From assembly GCF_021325795.1 (NCBI RefSeq), contig NZ_JAHPZX010000002.1, positions 496,001 to 560,000 on the forward strand: 64,000 nt of DNA. Direction: 5' to 3'. The position numbers were made by a program, and so were the translations under genes. Origin of the DNA: Bordetella sp. LUAb4. Its GTDB lineage: Bacteria; Pseudomonadota; Gammaproteobacteria; Burkholderiales; Burkholderiaceae_B. Positions 17,574 through 26,300 of the stretch are shown in pieces. The first letter of the stretch is position 1. Each line of letters begins with the position of its first letter. Under the pieces are notes generated by a model. The model did no database searches. It was given only the letters and a program-made list of their open reading frames with translations, and was not told the origin of the DNA.

Positions 17574-17597
17574 TGTACTACTAGATACGGAATTATT
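17574..17597 (+). promoter_or_regulatory. Operator copy 3 at the start of the NTF2-like gene
   Basis: This 24-bp site matches copy 2 at 17 of 24 positions, with TGTAC and GATACGGAATT identical. It ends 2 bp before the ATG of the NTF2-like gene, so a bound repressor would lie across the leader and act as a roadblock. The usual ribosome site is poor here, perhaps because of this overlap. Confidence 0.65.
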
Positions 17598-17599
17598 CC

Positions 17600-18073
17600 A
17601 TGTACGAAAAACTTGAAGCACGCCTTGACGCCATCGAAAGCCGCTTTGCCATCGATGCGCTGATCGCCAACTATGCCGAAGCGTTCGACACCATGAACAT
17701 GGAATTGCTGGCGACCCTGTGGCATCCGGAGTCACGACTGCTGTTGGGCGCCAACGGCAACGCCGAGGGCTTGGAGGCCATCCTGGCGCAAGCCCGCGTC
17801 AACATGGCGCGCATGCCCCATATGCATCACTGGATGGCGAATGCGCTGATCACGGTGGACGGCGACAACGGCCACGGACTGGTCGCCGCGGATTGCCTCT
17901 TTTACGACGTGGATCAGGGCCCGTTGCAGGTCAGCGGCCAATACCGCGACATATATCTACGGCGCGACGGCCGCTGGGCGTTCCTCGAGCGCACCTTCAC
18001 CATGCACTACGCGACGCCGCTGCAGAACTGGGTCCCCATCATGGGAACGGAACGTTTCGGCCGGGCTGCCTGA
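17600..18073 (+). CDS. NTF2-like/SnoaL-like domain protein
   Basis: This 157-residue protein has the alpha-plus-beta cone fold pattern of SnoaL-like proteins: an opening helix pair (AIDALIANYAEAFDTMNME), then WHPESRLLLG, a His/Met-rich segment (MPHMHHWMAN) and a C-terminal sheet (SGQYRDIYLRRDGRWAFLERTF). Members include hydrolases, isomerases and dehydratases acting on small hydrophobic molecules, and many have unknown function. Its stop overlaps the start of the efflux gene by 1 nt (TGATG), so the two are translationally coupled. It may modify the drug-like compound that the pump exports; this is inference. Confidence 0.85.
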   Translation: MYEKLEARLDAIESRFAIDALIANYAEAFDTMNMELLATLWHPESRLLLGANGNAEGLEAILAQARVNMARMPHMHHWMANALITVDGDNGHGLVAADCLFYDVDQGPLQVSGQYRDIYLRRDGRWAFLERTFTMHYATPLQNWVPIMGTERFGRAA

Positions 18074-19533
18074 TGCAAACAATGACCACTAAACCCCCAG
18101 GGATGCCGCAAATGAAGGACTCGGCAGCGCGTCGATGGGCGGCGTTCGCGGTGTTGCTGGTGGGGGCATTCCTGCCGCCACTGGACTTCTTCATCGTGAA
18201 TGTCGCCCTGCCGTCCATCCAGGGCACCCTGCAAACAAGCGCCGCGGAACTGCAACTCGTGATCTCCGGCTATGCCGCGGCCTATGCGGTCTTCCTCATC
18301 ACCGGAGGAAGGCTGGGCGATCTCTTCGGCCGGCGCAGAATCTTCCTGCTGGGTATCGCCGGCTTCGGCGTGACGTCGGTGCTCTGCGGGATCGCGACCT
18401 CTCCTGCAATGCTGATCATCGGCCGCGTGATCCAGGGCCTGAGTGCCGCCGCCATGGCGCCGCAAGGACTGGCGTCCATTCACGCCCTGTTCCCGGAGCG
18501 AGAACGCGCGCGCGCACTAGGCTTTTACGGCGCAGCGGTCGGGCTGGCAGCCGTGGCGGCGCAGGCACTCGGTGGTGCGTTGATCTCCGCGAATTACTTC
18601 GATCTGAGCTGGCGCATCATTTTTCTGATTAATCTGCCCGTGGTCGCCGCGGTCCTCATCTTCGGCTTGCCGCTGCTGCCCGAAGTCCGAGGTGACAGCC
18701 CGGCGCCCATCGATCGGATCGGTGTGCTGCTCTGCGCATTGACGTTGGGCCTGCTGATCGTGCCTCTGGTCGAGGGGCGGGAGCTAGGTTGGCCCGCGTG
18801 GGCCATCGCGATGCTGTTCGCATTCCCTGTGGTCGCGGTCGCGTTCTGGCGATATGAGATGGCGTACGCGATGCGCGGAGGCGTGCCACTTATCAGTGTG
18901 GACCTCGTCCGCAGACCTGGCCTGCTGAGCGGTCTCACGGGGGTGCTGTTTTTCTATGTAGTCTCCGCTTTCTTCCTGACTTTTTCCGTCTACCTTCAAT
19001 CCGCGGTCGGCCTGAGCCCTTTGGAGACAGGGTTGGTTTTTCTGCCGTTCGGCGTCGGCGCTTTCATCGGCCCCTTGACGACGCCGCTGGCCATTCGTCT
19101 GCTTGGCCATCGCGTTCCCGCCATCGGCATGGTGCTCGAGATCGCCGGCTGCGTGCTCCTGGCCGCGGTAGTAGCGGCGGCGCCTGGAACGATGCCGCCT
19201 CAGCTTGCGCTCATCGTAGCGGTAGGATTACTGGGATTCGGTCAAGGTTGGGCGTTGCCGACGCTCGTGCGCTCGGTCATCAATCGCGCACCGACGACCG
19301 GTTCTGGAATGATCGCCGGCATCACGAATTCGGCACTGCAGATCAGCGCGGCTCTGGGTGTTGCCGTCATCGGCGGGGTATTTTTCAGCGTCGCAGGCGC
19401 TTCGCCCGATCCCAGGAACATGGCTCGGGCACTGATGGTGGCGATGTTGTGTGTCGCGGGCAGTCTGGCACTCGCGGCGATCCTCTCCATCGTCGCTTGG
19501 AGATCGGAACACGCCTCGAACACGCGCCAGTGA
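18073..19533 (+). CDS. MFS efflux transporter, DHA2 (EmrB/QacA) family
   Basis: The ATG at 18073 overlaps the NTF2-like stop codon and gives 486 residues, the normal length for a 14-helix DHA2 drug:proton antiporter. Visible landmarks are the first helix (FAVLLVGAFLPPLDFFIVNVALPSI), motif A between helices 2 and 3 (GGRLGDLFGRRR) and an antiporter motif C-like segment (GFYGAAVGLAAVAAQALGGAL). It acts in the inner membrane. The gene is regulated together with the NTF2-like gene by the divergent TetR repressor through three operator copies. The exported compound is not known. Confidence 0.93.
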   Translation: MQTMTTKPPGMPQMKDSAARRWAAFAVLLVGAFLPPLDFFIVNVALPSIQGTLQTSAAELQLVISGYAAAYAVFLITGGRLGDLFGRRRIFLLGIAGFGVTSVLCGIATSPAMLIIGRVIQGLSAAAMAPQGLASIHALFPERERARALGFYGAAVGLAAVAAQALGGALISANYFDLSWRIIFLINLPVVAAVLIFGLPLLPEVRGDSPAPIDRIGVLLCALTLGLLIVPLVEGRELGWPAWAIAMLFAFPVVAVAFWRYEMAYAMRGGVPLISVDLVRRPGLLSGLTGVLFFYVVSAFFLTFSVYLQSAVGLSPLETGLVFLPFGVGAFIGPLTTPLAIRLLGHRVPAIGMVLEIAGCVLLAAVVAAAPGTMPPQLALIVAVGLLGFGQGWALPTLVRSVINRAPTTGSGMIAGITNSALQISAALGVAVIGGVFFSVAGASPDPRNMARALMVAMLCVAGSLALAAILSIVAWRSEHASNTRQ

Positions 19534-19650
19534 ATTGGTCGCCTAGAACCTGGTATTCAGTGCCGGACCTGCGCCCCGACAACATAGACACCGCCTGCGC
19601 GACGCTTGCAAGAATCGTTGCATCCCACGCGGATAACGCTCGGACGCCGG

Positions 19651-20007
19651 TCACGCCGCTTCCCACACCGCCGCTGTCACGCCCAGCAGCAGGACCAGCG
19701 CCGATATGATGAACCATCGCACCGTTTTCCGGTATTCATCCTCGGCTTCATCCTCCAGGCGGAGGGCCCGGTAAAGAGTCAGGATCTGCAGCAGGGTGGC
19801 GAGAAACAGGCCCACACCCGGCATCACCGACAGCACACTCCAGTCGCCCGGCGCGTCGAAGCCCCAGTAACGCAGGAAACCCAGCGAAAAACCCAGCAAC
19901 ACGGTAATCGCCGTGATCAATCCGGCCCGAAAGCCCTGGGGCAGATCGCGCGGCCTGGGGCTGCGTGCAGGCACTGATTCGTCGCGATTCGTTTCCGGTG
20001 TCGTCAT
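19651..20007 (-). CDS. Small membrane protein, hypothetical
   Basis: From the ATG at 20007 the product has 118 residues; a TTG at 20034 could extend it by nine, without a ribosome site. Three hydrophobic segments are visible: GLITAITVLLGFSLGFLRYWG, VLSVMPGVGLFLATLLQILTL and WFIISALVLLLGVTAAVW. Between the last two lies an acidic loop (RLEDEAEDEYRK). The pattern is that of a small inner-membrane protein of unknown function. It is followed by 117 bp before the efflux gene end on the other strand. The MFS gene upstream (20060) reads in the same direction with a 52-bp gap, so the two may be cotranscribed. Confidence 0.75.
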   Translation of the reverse strand: MTTPETNRDESVPARSPRPRDLPQGFRAGLITAITVLLGFSLGFLRYWGFDAPGDWSVLSVMPGVGLFLATLLQILTLYRALRLEDEAEDEYRKTVRWFIISALVLLLGVTAAVWEAA

Positions 20008-20059
20008 CGAGATAGTCCGCACTGATTCCGCCAAGGGCCGCGGGGCACGCTGACCGTGC

Positions 20060-21397
20060 CTATACGCGCATCGCGTTTCGGACCGGTAAGGGTCGCGCCG
20101 CCAGGAACCAGATAAGGCCGCCCATCAGCAGCGCGGCGCTTGCGGTGTGCAGCGACCACGCGAAGACCAGGCTATGGCTGATGCCGCTCCTTAACAACGC
20201 ACCAAACAGCGGAGGACTCAAGATCTGGCCTATGGCATAGACGGCGGTCATCAAGCCAATGACCGACGTCGAATTGTGTGGCCAACGCAGCCTGACTTCC
20301 CGAAAAGCGAACAAGGTCAACGCCGTGAAGGGCGTTCCAACCAGCACACTGCTCAACACGAAGCCAGCCACACCAGGCCACCACAACCCCATCACCACGC
20401 CGACCGACTGGGTGAAATAACAAACCGCCAACAGCCGGCTGTTATCCCAGTGCGCTGGCATCCGGGTGGATGCCAGGCAGCCCAGCGCCGCGCTGATGCC
20501 GTAAATCGGCCAGATCCAATCGACCCATTCAGAACCCGGGATCACCTCGCGCGCCATGACGGGCAAGAAGGTGGCGGTAATCACATAACCGAAACCTGCC
20601 AGCCCATAGGCAAACATCAACCAGCCCAAGCCGACGCCGGAACCGAGCGTGTCAGTCAGCGATTCCGCTAGTGATTCCACCGATCGGGACAGTGAATGCG
20701 GCACAGGCGATTCAACGGGTCGCGCGACTGACTGCGGCGCGCTAGCGGCAGCACGGGTGGAGTCACCCACGTTATCACGCCGCGATACCTGCCGATGGCC
20801 ACGACGCAATTCGTATCCGATCCACAGCACCAGAAGCCCCACGAGGCAGCCCAAGAGTTTCCAGCCAGCAGCGGCGCCCCAGCCCATTGAAACCGTGGCG
20901 CTGACCAAGACGCCACCCAGCACAATGCCCACGCCCGAGCCGCAGTAAATCAACCCGGCCAGGGAAGTGCTGCTCTGCTGTGCCAGTCGCCGCAGGCACC
21001 AGCTCGATGTGAAGACAAAGGCAAGCGCACTCGCTATCCCGGATAGAAAACGCAGCCACGGCCACAACTCAGGCCAGGGCACAGCCATCCCCAGCGTCAA
21101 TGCGGCAGTTGCAGCCAACCCGGCAAGCGCCAGGATTTCGTCGGGTGCCTGTCGGCCCGTCAGGCGCAACCAGCTCCCCGGAATCAGCGAGCAAAGGATC
21201 GCCCCGAGGAAATAGCCCAATAAGTTACTTTCCGCCAGCCAGCACGCTTCCGCCAACGAGAGCCAACTCTCGTTCAACATCACAGGTAAAAGTGGAGTGA
21301 AGGCGAAACGCCCGATACCAATGGCCACAGCGACAGACAACATACCCATCAGGGCGATGCGCGTCGCGCTCTGCTTTGACATGGACTCAACGGTCAT
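20060..21397 (-). CDS. YbfB/YjiJ-family MFS transporter
   Basis: The protein has 445 residues and begins at an ATG with AGGAG 9 nt upstream. The early GIGRFAFTPLLPVML segment is the hallmark of the YbfB/YjiJ group of the major facilitator superfamily, and about twelve hydrophobic helices can be drawn. The loop in the middle (residues about 190-245) is long, Ser/Arg-rich and repetitive (SRSVESLAESL), as in the cytoplasmic linker between the two six-helix halves. It should act in the inner membrane; the substrate is unknown for most members. Confidence 0.9.
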   Translation of the reverse strand: MTVESMSKQSATRIALMGMLSVAVAIGIGRFAFTPLLPVMLNESWLSLAEACWLAESNLLGYFLGAILCSLIPGSWLRLTGRQAPDEILALAGLAATAALTLGMAVPWPELWPWLRFLSGIASALAFVFTSSWCLRRLAQQSSTSLAGLIYCGSGVGIVLGGVLVSATVSMGWGAAAGWKLLGCLVGLLVLWIGYELRRGHRQVSRRDNVGDSTRAAASAPQSVARPVESPVPHSLSRSVESLAESLTDTLGSGVGLGWLMFAYGLAGFGYVITATFLPVMAREVIPGSEWVDWIWPIYGISAALGCLASTRMPAHWDNSRLLAVCYFTQSVGVVMGLWWPGVAGFVLSSVLVGTPFTALTLFAFREVRLRWPHNSTSVIGLMTAVYAIGQILSPPLFGALLRSGISHSLVFAWSLHTASAALLMGGLIWFLAARPLPVRNAMRV

Positions 21398-21601
21398 ACG
21401 AGGAATCTCCTCAACTCGTCAGGACATCTGGCAGTCTGGGCGGAAGTGGACGTCGCGGGCACACGAAGCGCCTCCCTATCCGGCCCTCGCTCGCGCTATC
21501 TGTCCTATGCGTATGCAGATCTTGGCGGTCCATACGATACACGCGTTTTGACTGGACTTGACGAAGTTCCTGTAACGCCTGCGCGGCCGCGACCCGCGGC
21601 G

Positions 21602-23113
21602 TCACGACAGACGATATTGCACCGCCTCCGCGATATGCCGCTCCGCGATGATCTCATCGCCATCCAGATCGGCCGCGGTTCTTGCCACGCGCAGCGCGCG
21701 ATGCGTGGCACGGGCAGATGCGTGCAGGCGGCTCATGGCTACTCGCAGCAGTTCACGCGCTTGCTCCGCCATGGGGCAACACGCCTCCAGCTGATGGCCA
21801 ACCAGAGCCGCATTAGGCTCGCCTTGCCGCGCCACCTGCCGTTCCCGGCAGGCCACGACACGCTCGCGGATCGCGGCGGAAGGTTCGCCCGGCGGCAATG
21901 ACATCCAATCGGCCTGGGCCGGCGGCAGCATCACATGCAGATCGATGCGATCCAGCATCGGACCGGATACCTTCGCGCGATACCGTGACGCCTGCTCCGC
22001 GGAGCAGCGGCAAGCATGGCGAGGATGGCCACGCCAGCCGCAAGGACACGGATTCATCGCCGCCACGAACTGGAAGCGCGCGGGATAGCGTACGGTCTGC
22101 ATCGCCCGCGAAATGGAGATCTGCCCTGTCTCCAGCGGTTCGCGCAAGGCTTCCAGTGCGCGCCGGCTGAACTCCGGCAATTCGTCCAGGAACAAGACGC
22201 CATGATGGGCACGGCTGATCTCCCCCGGTCTCGGGCGGGCACCGCCACCGACCAGCGCCGCGGCCGAAGCGGTGTGATGCGGCGCCCGAAAAGGAGGCTG
22301 CGTGCCCATGCAGCCCGGCTCCCCGGTCAGGCTGGCGATAGCCGCCGCTTCCAGCGCGTGCTCGGCAGCCAAGGGCGGCAAGATGCCGGGCAATCTCTGC
22401 GCCAACATGCTCTTGCCGGCGCCCGGCGGACCCACCATCAAGAGACTGTGCCCGCCCGCCGCCGCCAACTCCAACGCCCTTCGTGCCCCGCCCTGCCCCC
22501 GTACATCCGACAAGCAAGGCAGCGGCAGCGGTTCCGGCCACGGCGCCGGGCGTGCCACCGCCAGCGGCGCCGCCCCGGTCACATGCGACACCACCTCGGT
22601 CAAGGTGTGCGCGGCCCATACGCGCAAGCCTGGCACGTGTGCCGCCTGCGCCGCGCTCACCGCTGGCAGGATGAGTTCGGCGTGCGCATGATCGCGCGCG
22701 GTGCCCAAGGCGATCGCCAGCGGCGCCGCCACCGGCACCAAGGTGCCGGTCAGCGACAGCTCACCCGCCAATACCACGTGCGTCAGCGGATCATCACCCG
22801 GGCCTCCGGGCGCCGGCGGCACCGATACCTGCCCCGAGGCCAGCAACACGCCCAAAGCCATCGGCAGATCAAAACGCCCCGATTCCTTGCGCAGATCCGC
22901 CGGCGACAGATTGACCGTGATCCGCCCTGCCGGAAAGTCATAGCCGCTGTTGAGTATGGCCGCCCGCACGCGCTCGCGGCTTTCGCGCACCTCTACGTCG
23001 GCCAAGCCCACCACGGTGAAGGTCGGCAAGCCCGCGGCCAAATGCGTTTCCACCCGCACCGCGGGCGCATCGACGCCCGCCAGCGCCCGACTGGTCAGAA
23101 CGGCTAAGGTCAT
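21602..23113 (-). CDS. comM: YifB/ComM-family Mg-chelatase-like AAA ATPase
   Basis: The ATG at 23113 (MTLAVLTSRAL) gives 503 residues, the usual family length. An N-terminal ChlI-type domain (about 20-140, with RITVNLSPADLRKESGRFDLP) precedes the AAA ATPase with Walker A GPPGAGKSML and Walker B LFLDELPEF. A Cys cluster (CPCGWRGHPRHACRC) and the arginine-rich C-terminal Mg_chelatase_C domain follow. ComM is a hexameric helicase that promotes branch migration in natural transformation. It stands alone here, with 204 bp to the MFS gene on one side. In relatives I expect ubiK and glnK close by; here a large accessory block lies between. Confidence 0.92.
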   Translation of the reverse strand: MTLAVLTSRALAGVDAPAVRVETHLAAGLPTFTVVGLADVEVRESRERVRAAILNSGYDFPAGRITVNLSPADLRKESGRFDLPMALGVLLASGQVSVPPAPGGPGDDPLTHVVLAGELSLTGTLVPVAAPLAIALGTARDHAHAELILPAVSAAQAAHVPGLRVWAAHTLTEVVSHVTGAAPLAVARPAPWPEPLPLPCLSDVRGQGGARRALELAAAGGHSLLMVGPPGAGKSMLAQRLPGILPPLAAEHALEAAAIASLTGEPGCMGTQPPFRAPHHTASAAALVGGGARPRPGEISRAHHGVLFLDELPEFSRRALEALREPLETGQISISRAMQTVRYPARFQFVAAMNPCPCGWRGHPRHACRCSAEQASRYRAKVSGPMLDRIDLHVMLPPAQADWMSLPPGEPSAAIRERVVACRERQVARQGEPNAALVGHQLEACCPMAEQARELLRVAMSRLHASARATHRALRVARTAADLDGDEIIAERHIAEAVQYRLS

Positions 23114-23286
23114 GCGGCCCGCCTTGCTGGAAATGATCAAGGCGGCAGTATGCGCGGCGAGCGGACGGCAAAAGCCCGTAAGAGACGCTTATGTCACTGC
23201 GATACAGCAGGAACGCAAGCCCCATGACAATAGGACCCCCACCGTGGAAGCTGCGCCACACCAGACGGAAATTGCTTCGCTTGGAA

Positions 23287-23327
23287 ACACTTTTAATGAA
23301 CAATAATTCAAATTAATTTCAAAGTGT
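23287..23327. promoter_or_regulatory. AT-rich inverted repeat before the giant autotransporter gene
   Basis: ACACTTT (23287-23293) and AAAGTGT (23321-23327) form perfect 7-bp arms around 27 bp of AT-rich sequence, ending 11 bp before the ATG. The AT-rich tract contrasts with the GC-rich surroundings and probably carries the promoter or a regulator site. I could not assign a convincing -35/-10 pair. Confidence 0.5.
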
Positions 23328-23338
23328 GAACCAAACCC

Positions 23339-26300
23339 ATGCGTTCTTTCGCAAATTCGTGCATTCGCCGCAATACGCAACGCCCCTCATCGGCCCGGTT
23401 CCCTCTGAAATTACTCCCCTCGGCGCTCTATTTCGCCCTGGCCGGACTGGCTGCCCCGGCGGCGGCGGCCGATTTGAACATCGGCGGCCCCACCGACGGC
23501 GTCTACGCCAGCTCGATCACCGGCCCCGACGGTGTCATCAAGGAAGGCGCCGGCAAGGAAACGTTGACCGGCATCAACACCTATTCCGGCGCCACCACCA
23601 TCAACGCCGGCACCCTCGCCGCCGGCGCAGCCGACAGCTTTTCATCCGCAAGCAGCTTTTCCCTGACAACGATCGGCACGGCCCTGGATATTTCGGCGGG
23701 CGGCGACCAGACGATCGGCTCCCTGGCCGGTGTAGCGGGCAGCACCGTCACGCTCGGCGGCAACATGCTCACGGTGGGTGGGAACAATGGCAGTACCACC
23801 TTCGGCGGCGTGATCAGCGGCAGCGGCAGCCTGACCAAAACGGGCTCCGGCACCCTGACGCTTAACGCGGTCAATACTTACAGCGGCGGCACCTTTATCG
23901 AAGCCGGCACGCTGGCGCTCGGCCCCACCGGCGGCGTCGCGACGTTCAGGACACTAAACGTGGCCACTGGTGCCACCTTCGATATGTCGGCGCTCAACGG
24001 CCTGCAAAACGTCGAGCTTGGCGGTGGCGGCACGATCAAACTCGGCGACACCAGCATCTTGGTGATCTCAGCCGCCGTTCCCTTCAGTGGATCCATAATC
24101 GGGACGGGATCCGTTTACATCGGCGCTCCTGGCATTACGTTGACCGGCGCCAACACCTACACTGGCCAGACGGCAATCAATTCCGGCACGCTGCATATCG
24201 CTGCGGGCGGCAGCCTCTCTCCTGCAACGATGGTCAACATGGGCAGCGGGACGGGATTCGATATCGCCGCTGCTGGCGCCGGCCAGACTATCGGGGTACT
24301 GGGCGGCGATGGTGCGGTCACGCTCGGGGCAAATACGCTGACCCTTGCGATGAGTGGTGTCGCCAGTACTTTTTACGGCGTGATATCCGGGTCAGGCGGC
24401 CTGGTGAATAACAGCGACAGCACCCTGACATTCAGAGGTGCCAGTACCTATACCGGCGGTACGACCATCAATAACGGCACCTTTGCGATGGGTGCCGGCG
24501 GGAGCCTGGCGTCGACGGGTGCGGTGCATGTAGGCGGCACGGGCGAGTTCAACATCGCCAACGGCGGCAACCAGTCGATCGGCGCGCTCAGCGGCTTGGC
24601 AGGCGGCAAAGTCATGCTTGGCGGCAATACCCTGACGGTGAGCAGCGCAAGCAATAGCAGCTTCGCCGGCACTTTAAGCGGCACCGGCGGGCTGACCAAG
24701 AGCGGGGCCGGCGTACTGACCTTGGGCGGCGCCAGCACGTTTGGCGGCGGCACGACGCTGAATGCCGGCGGCCTGATCGTGAACAACGATGCCGCGCTTG
24801 GCTCCGGTACGCTCACGGTGGGCGGCGCTGCGACGCTGGACTCCGCGGGTCCCGTTGCCTTGGCTAACTCGGTGACCCTGAATGCCGGCCTGACCGTATT
24901 GGGCAGCAATGCCCTGACGATCAACGGCAATATTTCCGGTACCGGTGGCTTGACCAAGAACGGCGTGGCAACGCTCATGCTCAACGGCGTCAATAGCTAC
25001 ACCGGCGGCACCAACATCAACGGCGGTACGCTGGCGCTGGGTGCGGGCGCCAGCCTGGCGAGCAGCGGCATCGTGAATCTGGCGGCGGGCGCGTCCTTCA
25101 ATCTGTCCGCGGGCAATGGCGCACAGACCTTCGGTACGTTAACCGGGAGCGGCATGGTAAATCTGGGCGCCAACGACTTGACCATCGGCGGTCCCACCAA
25201 CGGCATCTTCGCCGGCTCCATCGCCGGCACCGGCGGCCTCATCAAGGAAGGCACCGGCACCCAGACGCTGCTGGGCGCCAACACCTACACCGGCGACACG
25301 CTGATCAATGCCGGGACGCTGGCCATCGGCGCCGGAGGCAGCCTCGCCGCCAACGGCGCGGTCACGCTGGCCGCCTCGGGGACCGGCTTCAATATGGTGA
25401 CAGGCGGCGCCCAGGTGATAGGGCTGCTGAATGGGGTGGCGGGCAGCATCGTCACGCTGGGCAACAACACGCTGACGCTGAGCGGAGTCAGCAATGGCGG
25501 GTTCGAAGGCACCATTGCGGGCACCGGCAGCCTGGTCAAGAATGGCCTCGGTATTCAAACGCTGGGCGGTACAAACACCTTCAGCGGCGGCGTCACGCTC
25601 AACGCGGGCGGGCTGGTGCTGGGCAACAACAGCGCACTGGGCACAGGCGCCTTTTCCGTAAGCGGCAATAGCTCGCTGGATACCAGCGCCGCACTCAATG
25701 TCGGCAACATCATCGGCCTGGACCCCGGCGTCCAACTGGACATCCTGGGAAGCAACCCGCTGACCTTGAGCGGCTCGATATTCGGCGCCGGCAGCCTGGT
25801 CAAGAATGGCGCGGCGACGGTGACCTTGACCGGAGCGAATAGCTACACCGGGGGAACCTTCATCAACGCGGGCACCCTGGCGCTGGGTCCGGGCGGCAGC
25901 CTGTCCTCGAGCGGACCGCTGGACCTGACAGGCACGGGGACATTCGACATCTCCAGCGGTGGCAACCAGGCGATAGGTTCGCTGGCCGGTGTAGTCGGCA
26001 GCACGGTTGCCTTGGGCGGCAAGACCTTGACGGTTGGAGGTATCAGCGACACTACCTATGCTGGCAGCATCGGCGGCAGCGGCGGTCTGGTGAAAAATGG
26101 TGTCGGCGTACAGGCCCTGTCCGGCGCCAGCACCTTCAGCGGCGGCGTGACGCTTAACGCCGGCGGCCTGGTGGTCGGCAATGATGCGGCGCTGGGAATC
26201 GGCGCCCTGACCGTGGGCGGCGCCGCGACGCTGGATACCGCCGGCACCGTCGCACTGGCTAACGACGTCGTGCTCAATGCCGGCCTGACCGCGCTCGGCA

